A DNA stretch of 64,000 nucleotides from Bathymodiolus brooksi (taxonomy: Eukaryota; Mollusca; Bivalvia; Mytilida; Modiolidae): NCBI GenBank assembly GCA_963680875.1, contig OY804588.1, forward strand, positions 61,454,369 through 61,518,368, written 5' to 3'. This document shows, one piece after another, positions 1 through 13,800 of this stretch. The notes under the pieces are model-generated. The model was not told the origin of the DNA. It was given only the letters and a program-made list of their open reading frames with translations, and did not search any database. Both the position numbers and the translations under genes were made by a program. Position 1 is the first letter of the stretch. Every line of letters starts with the position of its first letter.

Positions 1-417
1 GTGTCGGTGTCTATAATTAACTTTCTAAAATTAATAACATTTAAATGCCTTCCGAGTGGGATTATTATGGATGTTAATTGATTTGACCTACATTCAGAAT
101 ATTTCAGTGAAACATATTCGATACGGTTTTAGCACAAGTTTTTATGATAAAAATTACTTACCGGTATCATATTCGAACATTATAATTTCCAAAACACACT
201 TAAATCCAACAAAACCATCATAATGTATAACACACGTCAAATAGTAAAAAACACATCTTGCCGCCTCGTTAACTAGTTTTTGAATGAACCTCGCGCACCA
301 GAACCGAATCACATTTACAAAACCAGATCCATCCGCAAAAAAATAATCCCATTAAAATATCGTTTTAAAGAATTCATTTTATTATTTTTTTTAAAGTTAA
401 TTATAAATTACCGATAA

Positions 418-543
418 ACAGAGTATTAGGCATTTTGTTTTTGGGACTGACTTTATCACGGGGTATATCAGGCTCGCCGTTCCGGCTTATCTGATACACC
501 CCGTGATAAAGTCAGTCCCAAAAACAAAATGTCTAATATTCTG
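418..543. repeat. Short hairpin-forming inverted repeat (MITE-like)
   Basis: Two arms of about 55 bp (418-474 and 483-543) are near-perfect reverse complements around a loop of about 10 bp. The core GGGACTGACTTTATCACGGG is matched by its complement in the right arm. There is no coding potential, and no convincing target duplication was found. Confidence 0.75.
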
Positions 544-545
544 TA

Positions 546-1714
546 TATATCGTATAACCCGTTCAACAATTTCAATTATTATACCTCATATATTAATTAC
601 CATAAATAGATTAATTTGATTGGACAATGGATAAAAATCAGAACACGTGATCACACAGGACAAAAATCCTATTCCACCCCCTCGGAAGCCTCGCTGGTTT
701 GTCCGCCAGATTTATCGTTCTTTGACAGGAAAACGTCAGAGGCACTCGGAAAGCATCACTTGCAGGCGACCGTTACAATTTGTTGTGGATGTGGTTTTTA
801 AATGTCTGAGACAACGTTCCAATGGACTTAAAATATGTTTGCCAACAGTATTTTACATGTATGCGCTTTCTTGGTTTCATTCGGTATAATAGCGAGCATC
901 GCAAGATGCGAGCTAAACAGCAACATGTGTGTAAGGAGATGTATCAATATATGATCAATACCAACCGGAAATGGATTCTAAGTTTCGGCATAGAATGGAC
1001 ATACGGAGTGAAGTACAGGAAACGAAATAGCCTTTTAATTTGAATAAAAAAATAACTATCCAGTTTAAAAATAGCAACAACAAAATTAGAAAGGAAACCG
1101 TACAGCTTCTTTACATGAAACGATCAATTTATTTAAAAAATGGACAATCGTTAGACCTTCTTGTTTCGCCCCTAAAGAACGATCGGCCCTAAAAAAAAGT
1201 CGCCCCCGATACATCTCCTTTGCAATAGGGATCATTCACCAAATTTCTTTCCACAGACGTCGCTGTTGTTCCATAAGTGGTTAGCGGAACGTTTCAATCT
1301 CGATGACGCTTGAATTGTTAACGTTGGGTACAAGGACATGTCAATATCATGCCCTTATTAACATGAATAGGAAAATTCTGTAAACTCGTTCACAATTAAA
1401 CAAAACTGTTCTCACGCCTTTTTTTTATTTTATAAATTATAACATTATTGCACAATTTAGATAAGCTACATTGTACTATTGAAAAAAAAGACGATAATGC
1501 GTCTTATACGGTAACGTCAGATTTCCAATCGGCAAACCTCGGGTGAGTCCGCTTCTCTCCCTCAATACCTCGGCTGTAATACGGTATTTGATATGCGTCT
1601 AAGCGTCACATTTCTTCGCCGGAAAACCGTATCACTTCAATCAAACATTGCGCACCGCGAATAAGTTCTAAAATGACGACAATAGATGAGTTTGTTTTGA
1701 AAAATATTGGTCTT
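546..1714. other. No gene recognised
   Basis: Two short overlapping open frames lie at about 616-1043 and match nothing I know. A 39-codon frame at 835-954 starts with a hydrophobic stretch (see findings). The remainder looks like ordinary AT-rich intergenic DNA. Confidence 0.4.
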
Positions 1715-1899
1715 TGATGAAGGTACGGAATCAGCCGACATTGCGACGAATACAAATATATTATTATTGGACGAATATTCGAAAGTGAAATTAATTTAAT
1801 ACCTCCTTCATTGAAGATTTCCGAAAGTAGTTCCAATGGGAGCTATCGTAATACGGACGAGGTATGATGAAGGTACGGAATCAGCCGAAGTTGCGACGA
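1715..1899. repeat. Direct repeat pair, 35 bp
   Basis: The 35 bp at 1715-1749 recur at 1865-1899 with two mismatches; the shared core is AAGGTACGGAATCAGCCGA. The 115 bp between the copies is unassigned. Confidence 0.7.
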
Positions 1900-2611
1900 G
1901 TGGTCAGATTTCGACGTTTTATGACGTAAATTTGGGTATCAAAAGCAACAGCGCCTGAAGGTGTTTTATTCAGTTCAAGATATATTTATCAATTTGTCTG
2001 CCTGTCTTTATATATATGTGTGTGTCCGTGTTGCTATCTATTATTTTGGTTTTCCGGTTTTTATCGATAGGATCGAAGGGACGAACAAACGAACGAATGA
2101 ACGAACCGACAGACAGCTATTCCTAATACTGTATACCCATCGCTTCGCGAGAGGGTAGTATAACAATAAACATACTATACTTCTATGTACATCATTTCTG
2201 GTATACAATCACATTTAACTCCTTTATTTTCTTTGAAAATTATTCTTGATATGCTGTTTAACGTCTTTATTATCTGAAGGGAACAATAGCATGAGAGGGG
2301 GATGAAACATGGGTTAGATAAAGACTATTTAGGACTTGAAAACAATCCGACTCAAATCATGGCAATCCTATTTCGAAAAACAACACAAAACAGGAAAAAC
2401 AATCCTGGTTCTTGTTGTTAATGTACAATTATCAATTTCGTCGCACAATAACACAAAATACCTAATAAGGTGTTTAAAACATTTTAGTGTTAAAGTGGAC
2501 AGAACATATTCATTTATAAATTATTAATTGAGTAACTCGTAGTGAATAAAAACCCCATATTTTAGTTGGACGGAAGTACTGGTAACATTGAAAACTTGTA
2601 CAAATTAATGT
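1900..2611. other. No gene recognised
   Basis: Unassigned AT-rich sequence. A small hairpin (about 2135-2160, CCATCGCTTCGCGAGAGGG core) resembles the ends of dispersed repeats that begin with TATACCC. Confidence 0.35.
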
Positions 2612-3471
2612 ATTAGTAAGAAAGGATATGAATGTAAATGAACATGAGAGATTATCCAACATTACACTTGGACAAACATAAAAATATTAGTAAGAAAGGA
2701 TATGAATGTAAATGAACATGAGAGACTATTCAACATTACACTTGGACAAACATAAAAACATTAGTAAGAAAGGATATGAATGTAAATGAACATGAGAGAC
2801 TATCCAACATTACACTTGGACAAACATAAAAACATTATTAAGAAAGGATATGAATGTAAATGAACATGAGAGACTATCCAACATTACACTTGGACAAACA
2901 TAAAAATATTAGTAGGAAAGGATATGAATGTAAATGAACATGAGAGATTATCCAACATTACACTTGGACAAACATAAAAACATTAGTAGGAAAGGATATG
3001 AATGTAAATGAACATGAGAGATTATCCAACATTACACTTGGACAAACATAAAAACATTAGTAGGAAAGGATATGAATGTAAATGAACATGAGAGATTATC
3101 CGACATTATACTTGGACAAACATAAAAACATTATTAGGAAAGGGTATGAATGTAAATGAACATGAGAGATTATCCAACATTACACTTGGACAAACATAAA
3201 AACATTATTAAGAAAGGATATGAATGTAAATGAACACGAGAGACTATCCAACATTACACTTGGACAAACATAAAAACATTAGTAAGAAAGGATATGAATG
3301 TAAATGAACACGAGAGACTATCCAACATTACACTTGGACAAACATAAAAACATTAGTAAGAAAGGATATGAATGTAAATGAACACGAGAGACTATCCAAC
3401 ATTACACTTGGACAAACATAAAAACATTAGTAAGAAATGATATGGATGTAAATGAACATGATCGACTATCC
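2612..3471. repeat. 74-bp minisatellite, about 11.6 copies
   Basis: Unit starts are exactly 74 bp apart (2612, 2686 and onward). Each unit contains GGATATGAATGTAAATGAAC and TTACACTTGGACAAACAT. Units differ by a few substitutions (AGTAAG/AGTAGG/ATTAAG, CATGAG/CACGAG). The last unit is diverged and truncated near 3471. Confidence 0.95.
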
Positions 3472-3777
3472 AAAAAAAAGTAATGTCCATTTTTAAGTCA
3501 GATTTACAGGTACATGGCGGGGTTAAACTAGTTTTATTGGCCAAAACCTCTCCTCTTAGTGAAATGATGTTGTCATGCAAGTTAGTTTATAATTCAGTCT
3601 TTAATTTTAGATCGTTTCCATGTCTGTGTTATGTGAGTACATTAATTTCCTTAACTAAACGTCTTTTGAGATTTGGCCGCTGGACTAGTAATCATAAAAT
3701 ACGATTTTCAACCTTCATATCAAATTTTTCAACCCTTATATCAACATAAAGCTTACTTAATGTGTCAGAAAAGTTAA
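3472..3777. other. No gene recognised; possible old repeat fragment
   Basis: The motif ATGGCGGGGTTAAAC near 3515 recurs in diverged form near 18520 (ATGGTGGGGTTAAAC), so part of this may be a dispersed repeat. The open frame across it is not convincing. Confidence 0.3.
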
Positions 3778-3965
3778 ACGATATCAAAGGGGTAATCAGA
3801 AGCCGTAAATCGAAGGACAGACGATGCAATGGCCAAAAGAAAAAGACAAACAACGATCTACAAAACTAAAGATGAACCCTAATAAAATAGGGGGTGAACT
3901 CGTGTGCTCCGGAAGGGTTAGTAGCTCCTGGTCTACACGTGACACCTGTGTTGTTACTGTTAAAC
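3778..3965 (-). mobile_element. RT-tail fragment
   Basis: Carries the family's terminal block (ATCAAAGGGGTAATCAGAA) and the block GTGCTCCGGAAGGG, both in reverse orientation. The coding part is absent. Confidence 0.75.
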
Positions 3966-4322
3966 GAAGCGAACATGTATACACATTTCTACAATAGATA
4001 CACGATGTTGATGCATGTTGGTGATGTCAGGCTGATTTGAATGCACGTGGATATTAAAATCTTTCTGCCACTTTTTGGACAATTTTCAGAAATTATTGTA
4101 TGTATATTCATTTGTTTGTGCAGTTTGATCCCGACAAGGATATGAGGAACTCACACAACTTGCTTCAAAGACAATAATATATTATGACAAAATGTTTCTC
4201 CAGATTTATATATACAACATGAACAAATTGTGTCCCTCTCTCAACGAAGGGAGGTGTATTGCTATAGTAGGATTTCTTCTTCTTCTCGTGGTTCTTCTTC
4301 CTATGCCCATAACAACCCTGTC
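3966..4322. other. No gene recognised
   Basis: AT-rich sequence between an RT-tail fragment and the 19-bp array; no feature seen. Confidence 0.3.
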
Positions 4323-4519
4323 CATAATCTTGACGAGATGACATAATCTTGACGAGATGACATAATCTTGACGAGATGACATAATCTTGACGAGATGACA
4401 TAATCTTGACGAGATGACATAATCTTGACGAGATGACATAATCTTGATGAGATGACATAATCTTGACGAGATGACATAATCTTGACGAGATGACATAATC
4501 TTGACGAGATGACATAATC
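4323..4519. repeat. 19-bp minisatellite, about 10 copies
   Basis: Nearly perfect units of CATAATCTTGACGAGATGA; one unit has GATGAG. The period is not a multiple of three, so the open frames across it repeat over 19 residues and are artefacts of the array. Confidence 0.95.
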
Positions 4520-4827
4520 TTCAACTGATTGAAGGCAGTCCGGTCCGTCTTTGGTAGAAGAAGTAAACTATAATTGATAGTTACAAGTAGAAATAAAACA
4601 ACTATTTATGAAAATAATGCGAAGATAATAAAGATATTAACAGTTATATGTTATTTAGACAAGAACTGAAATTCCCACGCATGGTAACATCGTGTCTCTT
4701 ACATAGTTCTGTAATACGAGACGACATATTATGTATCTGTATAATTGAAAGCGTTTTATCGACTTTTTCGTATTCTGTCAATAGTACTTGTAACAGCTAG
4801 TTAGTATTCTCCAGACACTGTCGAAAC

Positions 4828-7800
4828 ATGCAGCTGCACTTGCTTGTGATTTGTTCCATAATTGTATTGAGTCTTCTTGATTATGGGTATGTAAATGGCA
4901 ATTTAGTTAATTAATACATTTCTCTGACGTCAAACTATTGGTGGGACAGTGGGCTATTCATAAGAATTTACAGTTTAATCTTTTGTTCTTGCGTATGCGC
5001 ACTGTAACCTTTTACCATTTAGGCTTAAAAAACGTGTTCTAAATATTTTGGAACTTGGTAAATTCTTAAAAATAATCAACTCGACCCTCAATGTCTCGTT
5101 GATTATTTCTCAGAATCTACAGTTGGAGTGTATTTTCCATTACGTATCAACCCTTTGAATCGGACCAAGTTTGCGCGCTAAATTAGATATTACGTTTTTA
5201 TGAAATCTGTCCATAGTTTCATTTTTAACAAAAACTCAAATCTAAGAAAAAAAGGGGTTCATTTAAGACAAAGTTAAATATACTGTTAAAAATAAAGAAA
5301 CGCATAACCCACTTTTATTTTTCAAAATGCAAATTCTGCGATTTAACGGGTAAAATTAAATGGCCAATTTAATCATTGATTTTTTAAAGCGCCTCTGAAA
5401 AATGAATATCCCATGTATCGCACCGAAAATTCGGTAACGTTTTTTATGGGCATTTCGTGGTTAATTCAACTGTTAAACTAAAGTGTATAAAAGGACCAAG
5501 TTTGAAGTTTGACTTTTATTACTGAGTTGATATGCTGCCATGCCAAGGTTAGACCCTGCCACTCGGAATATCGCTATCGGTCATCTCCAAGCCGGAGTCC
5601 CAAAATCAGGTAGCACGAACTCTGAATGTTAACCAGAGCACCATTTCCAGGCTATGGAACAGATTCCAACAAACTGGTTCAACGAATGACCGCCAAAGGA
5701 GTGGAAGACCTCGCATAACTACTCCTGGGCAAGATTGGTACATCGGGGTCTTTCATCTACGGAATCGAACCGTTGCCGTATCAACCACTGCAACCGGAAT
5801 ACCTGGATTGCAAAGAATCAGCTCACAAACAGTCCGCAATCGGATTCAACAGCATGGCTTTTTAGACCCAGAAGGCCGTATTTCGGAGCGGTATTGACGC
5901 CGTTACACAGAGGTAGTGTCATGATGTGGGCGGCTATCTCAAATGACCGCAAAACAGACCTAGTACATGTCCCGGGCAATTTAACGGCAGTAAGGTACAG
6001 AGACGACATTCTCCAAACTCACCTCATGCACGTAATTGACCGACAGAGGGAGTTATTCCAACAGGACAACGCTAGGCCACACACAGCGCGTGTAGCAATG
6101 GACTACCTTGATCAGAACAACATCAATGTGCTTCCATGGCCTTCCAAATCGCCGCACTTGAATCCTATTGAACACCTGGATAAACGTGTGCGCCAGCGAC
6201 AACCTCCACCTCCACCTCAGACCCTCGATCAAGGAATGGCGAACAATACCAAGAAGCAATGTGAGAAATTTGATTGAGTCTATGCCGAGAAGGTGCAGAA
6301 CAGTGTTGGCCGCGCGTAGTGGTCATACACGGTACTAAGTTTAACGTGACAGGAAGTGTGCTGAACTGTGACTTTTTTTTACTTATCCTCAGAAGTATGG
6401 ACTGCTAATTGTTCAATAATAAACATTTTGAGTCGATATCGAAAAGTGGAACTGAAAAATTTTGATTTGAAATACATGTATTAAAATACCTAAAATCTCC
6501 TTATGCATTTCATTTTTTGCAGAGTGTATAAGCATAAAAGTATACATATTATTAAAGTTTATGAATGATCAACCTCTTAATTATGTTGAGATGGGATATA
6601 ATCCCATGGTGTACATGGAAAATCTCTCGTTTGATTGATTGATTGATTGTGGTGGTCAATTTTATTGGTGGAGGAAACCGCAGGACCCAGAGAAAACCAC
6701 AGACCTGCCGCAAGTCACTAACAAACTTTATAACATAATTTTGTACATCTCGCCATGAGCGGGAGTCGAGCCCACATCAGTAGTGATAGGGACTGATTGC
6801 ATAGTTAGTTGTAAATCCAACTACCACACTATTTTATTTTAATGCGTACTTAAATAAGCTGCCCCATGATGTACGTATTTGTTATTATATTCTATGCGAT
6901 AGTGCATTCTATTACTTATGCTCAACATTTTTGTGATAAAGTTTGTCTGTGACATGTGGCAGATCGGTGGTTTTCTGCGGGTATTCCTCCAACAATAAAA
7001 AACTGGCCGCCCCGATATAACTGAAATAATTTTGAAAGTGGCGTCAAACACCATAACACTAACCCCTATTGCTTATGTGATATTGATAAGAATTTCTAGA
7101 ATATTCGCTGAATAATGTCACACTATTGTTCGGACTGTGGATTATTTTTAAGAATCTACAGTTTATTCTTTTGTTCTTGCGTATATGAACTTAAACCTTT
7201 TACCATTTTAGGCTTAAAGAAGTGTTTTAAATATTTTTCAACTTGTAGAATCTTTAAAATTATTAACGAAACCATAAGGGTCCAGGTGATTATTTTTAAG
7301 AATCTACACTTTGGAGTGTATTCTCCATTACGTATCAACCCTTTGAATCGGATCAAGTTTGCGTACTAAATTAGATACATGTGTATTACAATTTGATGAA
7401 CTCTGTCACTAGTTTTTGTTAACAAAAAACTCAAATTTAAAAAAGGGGATTTCATTTAGACAAAGTTAAATGTAAGCGTAAAAGTATACATATATTAAAG
7501 TTTATCAAGAATCTACTGTTTAATTGTGTTGCGATGGGATCAAGTCACATAGTGTGCATAGACAATCTCTCGAGGATACCAGGGGCGGATCCAGGATTTC
7601 AAGTTAGGGGAGGGGGGCGCACTTAAAAAGATTGCGCTGAGCGGAGGGAGGCGCGAAAATTGTTGGGGTATTTCGTGTGAAAAATCACGATTTTACGCCA
7701 AAAAATCATATTTTTTCCAATTTTAGGGGGGGGGGGGGGGGGCGACGGGTGCGCCCCCCCCCCTGGATCCGCCCCTGGAAATAAATAAATAAATAAGCTT

Positions 7801-10800
7801 TTCTATGATATATGTTTTTGTTATTATATTCTATACGATATTGCATCCAATTTCTTATGCTTAACACAGTTTGTCAGTGACTTGGGGCAGGTCGGTGGTT
7901 TTCTCCGGGTACTCTGGTTTCCTCCACCACTGAATAACAAACGAACCGCAACGATATAACTAAAATAAGGTTGAAAGTAGCGCTAAACACCATAACCATA
8001 ACCCCTATTGCTTATGCGATAAACACTTGTACAATATTGGCTAAATGATTGTTTTACTAAGGCCAAAAAAAATATATGTGTGTTTACTGTCACATGTCAA
8101 AAAAATCTAGGGTCGGTCGGTCGGGATTATTTTTTTTTAATTTTTTTTTTAATTATCGACAAAACCGGAAATAGTCGTTCCCGGTTCCGGAATCCGATTG
8201 CGGTATTTAATTTTCGAAAATTCCGGTAAAATGACGAATTATGCAGTTTTTCTACCTTCTTTGCTCTCAATTTCGACAAAAAGCTAGCAGTTGAATAAAT
8301 AAAACATTGCTGCTGGTTAAACAACAAAAATGGTTATCCGAATTCTGTGTAAAAATGCATAGGGTCGCCAGCAAAAATTAGGGTAGGTCGGGTGACCGTA
8401 AACACACATTTTTTTTTTGGCCTAACCAAACTGGTTTCTGTATATATACAAGGAACAAAGCTTTAGCAGAATTTTTTCGTGTGACTGATTGATTTGTGTT
8501 TAACGCCAACTTTAGCAGTATTTCAGCTATATCGTGGCGTAGCATTCGTGTGATAATTATTAATTATATTAATATTTATAAGTAGATGGTTTAAAATTAA
8601 AGAATTAAAATTGAAAATATATAATAAAAAAAATAATAATGAATTTTATTATTTTCAAAAGTTACAATATGTTTATGTTAGATAGCAAAAACAGAAGATC
8701 AATATGAATATGATATCTGCCATGTGATACTCTCAATGTCATGGTGCGTGTATATTTAACCTTTACGTTGTTATTATTGCGTGCAAAGATTGTCAGAAAC
8801 GTGACAATAAATGTCAAATCATTTCCAAATAACATGTGTTGAAATCCTTAGTTTTCTTAGAAATACAATTTTAATTTCCTATTTCGTAATTAAAAGAAAC
8901 TAATTTTAAATTAATTGATGTCTATTTAAAGATGGTGGTACAATATCGAACTAAAAGGAAAATTGATAAGAATCCTAATCCAGTTAAGCAAAACAAAATC
9001 AGTGCAAATGATTATGAATCGGCACAACAATGCAAGACGAATGGGAAAACAGTGTAGTGTACCCCAGCGATCTCCTTAGGGAGTCTGCTTTGATATTGCA
9101 ATTGCCACTCCCAATATCGTCTGATCATACCTTTCTCAATATCGTCTGATCATACCTTTCCCAATATCGTCTGATCATACCTTTTATCAAAATGTCCAAA
9201 TTCACTATGGAATTGGATGTTAGTGTATCGCAAAATAAATGTCAACATACATCTACTTTAATGAGATTAATAAAAGCTAGCATACATCTACTTTTAATGA
9301 GATTAATAAAAGCTAACATAGATATACTTTAATGAGATTAATAAAAGCTAGCATACATCTACTTTTAATGAGATTAATAAAAGCTAACATACATCTACTT
9401 TTAATGAGATTAATAAAAGCTAACACACATCTACTTTTAATGAGAATAATAAAAGCTAACATACATCTACTTTTAATGAGATTGATAAAAGCTAACATAC
9501 ATCTACTTTTAATGAGATTAATAAAAGCTAACATATATCTACTTTTAATGAGATTAATAAAAGCTAACATACATCTACTTTTAATGAGATTAATAAGAGC
9601 TAACATACATCTACTTTTAATGAGATTAATAAAAGCTAGCATACATCTACATTTAATGAGATTAATAAAAGCTAACATACATCTACTTTTAATGAGATTA
9701 ATAAAAGCTAACATACATCTACTTTTAATGAGATTAATAAAAGCTAACATACATCTACTTTTAATGAGATTGATAAGAGCTAACATACATCTACTTTTAA
9801 TGAGATTAATAAAAGCTAACATACATCTACTTTTAATGAGATTAATAAAAGCTAACATACATCTACTTTTAATGAGATTAATAAAAGCTAACATACATCT
9901 ACTTTTAATGAGATTAATAAAAGCTAACATACATCTACTTTTAATGAGATTAATAAGAGCTAACATACATCTACTTTTAATGAGATTAATAAGAGCTAGC
10001 ATACATCTACTTTTAATGAGATCAATAAAAGCTAACATACATCTACTTTTAATGAGATTAATAAAAGCTAACATACATCTACTTTTAATGAGATTAATAA
10101 GAGCTAACATACATCTACTTTTAATGAGATTAATAAAAGCTAACATACATCTACTTTTAATGAGATTAATAAAAGCTAACATACATCTACTTTTAATGAG
10201 ATTAATAAAAGCTAACATACATCTATTTTTAATGAGATTAATAAAAGCTAACATACATCTACTTTTAATGAGATCAATAAAAGCTAACATACATCTACTT
10301 TTAATGAGATTAATAAAAGCTAACATACATCTACTTTTAATGAGATTAATAAGAGCTAACATACATCTACTTTTAATGATATCAATAAAAGCTAACATAC
10401 ATCTACTTTTAATGAGATTAATAAAAGCTAACACACATCTACTTTTAATGAGAATAATAAAAGCTAACATACATCTACTTTTAATGAGATTAATAAAAGC
10501 TAACATACATCTACTTTTAATGAGATTAATAAGAGCTAACATACATCTACTTTTAATGAGATTAATAAAAGCTAGCATACATCTACATTTAATGAGATTA
10601 ATAAAAGCTAACATACATCTACTTTTAATGAGATCAATAAAAGCTAACATACATCTACTTTTAATGAGATTAATAAAAGCTAACATACATCTACTTTTAA
10701 TGAGATTAATAAGAGCTAACATACATCTACTTTTAATGAGATTAATAAAAGCTAACATACATCTACTTTTAATGAGATTAATAAGAGCTAACATACATCT

Positions 10801-13800
10801 ACTTTTAATGAGATTAATAAAAGCTAACATACATCTACATTTAATGAGATTAATAAAAGCTAACATACATCTACTTTTAATGAGATTAATAAAAGCTAAC
10901 ATACATCTACTTTTAATGAGATTAATAAGAGCTAACATACATCTACTTTTAATGAGATTAATAAAAGCTAGCATACATCTACATTTAATGAGATTAATAA
11001 AAGCTAACATACATCTACTTTTAATGAGATTAATAAAAGCTAGCATACATCTACATTTAATGAGATTAATAAAAGCTAGCATACATCTACTTTTAATGAG
11101 ATTAATAAAAGCTAACATACATCTACTGTTAATGAGATTAATAAAAGCTAGCATACATCTACATTTAATGAGATTAATAAAAGCTAGCATACATCTACTT
11201 TTAATGAGATTAATAAAAGCTAACATACATCTACTTTTAATGAGATTAATAAAAGCTAACATACATCTACTTTTAATGAGATTAATAAAAGCTAACATAC
11301 ATCTACATTTAATGAGATTAATAAAAGCTAACATGCATCTACTTTTAATGAGATTAATAAAAGCTAACATACATCTACATTTAATGAGATTAATAAAAGC
11401 TAACATACATCTATTTTTAATGAGATTAATAAGAGCTAGCATACATCTACATTTAATGAGATTAATAAAAGCTAACATACATCTACTTTTAATGAGATTA
11501 ATAAAAGCTAACATACATCTACTTTTAATGAGATTAATAAAAGCTAACATACATCTACTTTTAATGAGATTAATAAAAGCTAACACACATCTACTTTTAA
11601 TGAGATTAATAAAAGCTAACATACATCTACTTTTAATGAGATTAATAAAAGCTAACATACATCTACTTTTAATGAGATTAATAAAAGCTAACATACATCT
11701 ACTTTTAATGAGATTAATAAAAGCTAACATACATCTACATTTAATGAGATTAATAAAAGCTAACATACATCTACTTTTAATGAGATTAATAAAAGCTAAC
11801 ATACATCTACTTTTAATGAGATTAATAAAAGCTAACATACATCTACATTTAATGAGATTAATAAAAGCTAACATACATCTACTTTTAATGAGATTGTTTG
11901 ATTAGACTACTATATGTACTAGGATACATACCACTAATATGACTTTCAAACAGAGGAAATAATGAAGAAATTCTCTCTAAATCTATAAACATCTTCCAGT
12001 GTGGTATATCAACATTTTACTATATACATTTATATAGAACTGATACTTAAAATGTAATTCAGGGGCCGTCGTGGTCGTGATCGTATGGTAGTTATGGTAG
12101 TTGGATTTACAACTGTCTATGCAATCAGTACATACCCCCACTTAAGCTATGATTTGGAATCCCGCTCAGGCCTAGGTGTACTCGATACAACTTTATGTTT
12201 GTCAGTGAATTGCGTCAGGTCGGTGGCATTCTCCGAATACTCCGGTTTCCTCCACCAATAAAACTGACCGCCATGGTATAACTGAAATGTTGTTGAAAGT
12301 GGCGTTAAATACCACAACACTAACACTAAAATGTAATTCCCACTAGAAATAATTGTATATAACAAACCTTATAAGATTTCTACACCACCAAAAGAAATGA
12401 CAGTGTTTATTTATATGCCTTCCCTTTTTTGCAGTAGAGATAGGTAGACTTAGATCTTTCTTCTGATACTTACATATACTAGTAGTGAAAATAATGGTTC
12501 CAATTCTAACATAACGTCCTTCTTTCGCTTTGCAAACAAACAAGCGATTTATCGATTGGGTATAATCTCATTAGCACATGCGCCGGTGCATGTGACTGAC
12601 TTTCCCGTCGTAAATGTACATGTTGATGAATTATCGTCTGCTCGAATTTGGGAGCATAAATTGTGTGCGACATTGTCCGTAAACGTACATATAAATTACC
12701 GTCTTCCAATCAAAGTACACTATCGTATTTGTACTCTTAGACATATCAGAATCGAAATAAATCGTGGAAGCCAGAATGGGCTAGCGGATATTAGTAAATT
12801 TTATCCCTCGCCTCTAGCTCGGGATACAATACTATCCGCCAACCCATTCTGGCTTCCATGATTTATTTCTTAAATATCTTTCATGAAAGTAACAAGCAAA
12901 GAAAATAAAGTTCTTCTACCATAATGAAAGGGAGTAGGCTCCACACATGGCTGCTCTGCAATAGAAAATGCATATTTGCAGCGGAAAGGGGAGTTCACGG
13001 ACCGCTGCATGTACCACTGTATTACTGTACCTTGAACAAGATAACGGTTAGACAAGAAAGCCTATAGATATGAAAGTAAAAGAAGAGTTTGAAAATAGCA
13101 CAGAGGAAATCAGAATCCGTAAATCAAAGGAAGACAGACAACACAATGATCAAAAGATAAAGGACAAAAGGAAAAACAACGATCTGCAAAACACTGAACA
13201 GTAAACTAAAGATAAAGCAACATGAACCCCACTCAAAACAGTTCTTTCTTCGCTGGTGACACCCGTCACTATAAACATTGTTTTGCAGTAAGAATGCTTG
13301 GGGTTTTCTCGGTCTGTACACACTATTGCGACAAATTTTCTGTCTATTTATTTCTTCTCTGGCATAAATAAACAAAAGTAATTTTGTGTTTTTAACTTAG
13401 AACATAATAACGATATCTTAACATTGAACTATATCCTAGGATAATCTAAGGATAAATAATAATGCTTGGTCTTAACGATCATATTTAGGAACTGTCTTAA
13501 ACTGATACACTTTCATTTGCCCAAGTTATGACGACAAGCATATCGTAAGATCATCTTAGTCTTAATCTTAGTCCCATAACGCCTTCATTAACACGCCCAA
13601 GGGATGAATATTTGATTTCATCATATTACTGTTGTTTTAAATATTTGGCAAAATATCGAATTTGTCCCGATCTGGACCAACGGAAAGTATATAAACATGA
13701 TCCATTTATATAAAAATAATCCATTATGTATTTTTTTGTTTTTTTTCAGCGATGCGTACAGGAGGTGTAAAATAAGATACACGTGCTATAAACTAAAAAG

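Noticed and set aside
616..1043. Cluster of three overlapping ORFs
   Set aside because: Short, no recognised motifs, and the first begins with a non-ATG codon; only the 835-954 frame kept as a weak finding.
4165..4524. ORFs encoding repeated SSRQDYVI-like peptides
   Set aside because: The 19-bp period makes them artefacts of the array.
7686..7760. Long G and C runs as an assembly gap or regulatory G-quadruplex
   Set aside because: They lie inside the hAT-type MITE and are explained by it; length may still be uncertain.
9313..11905. Repetitive proteins of more than 850 residues on each strand
   Set aside because: They are translations of the 36-bp array; both strands are equally open and there is no start context, splice signal or unique sequence.
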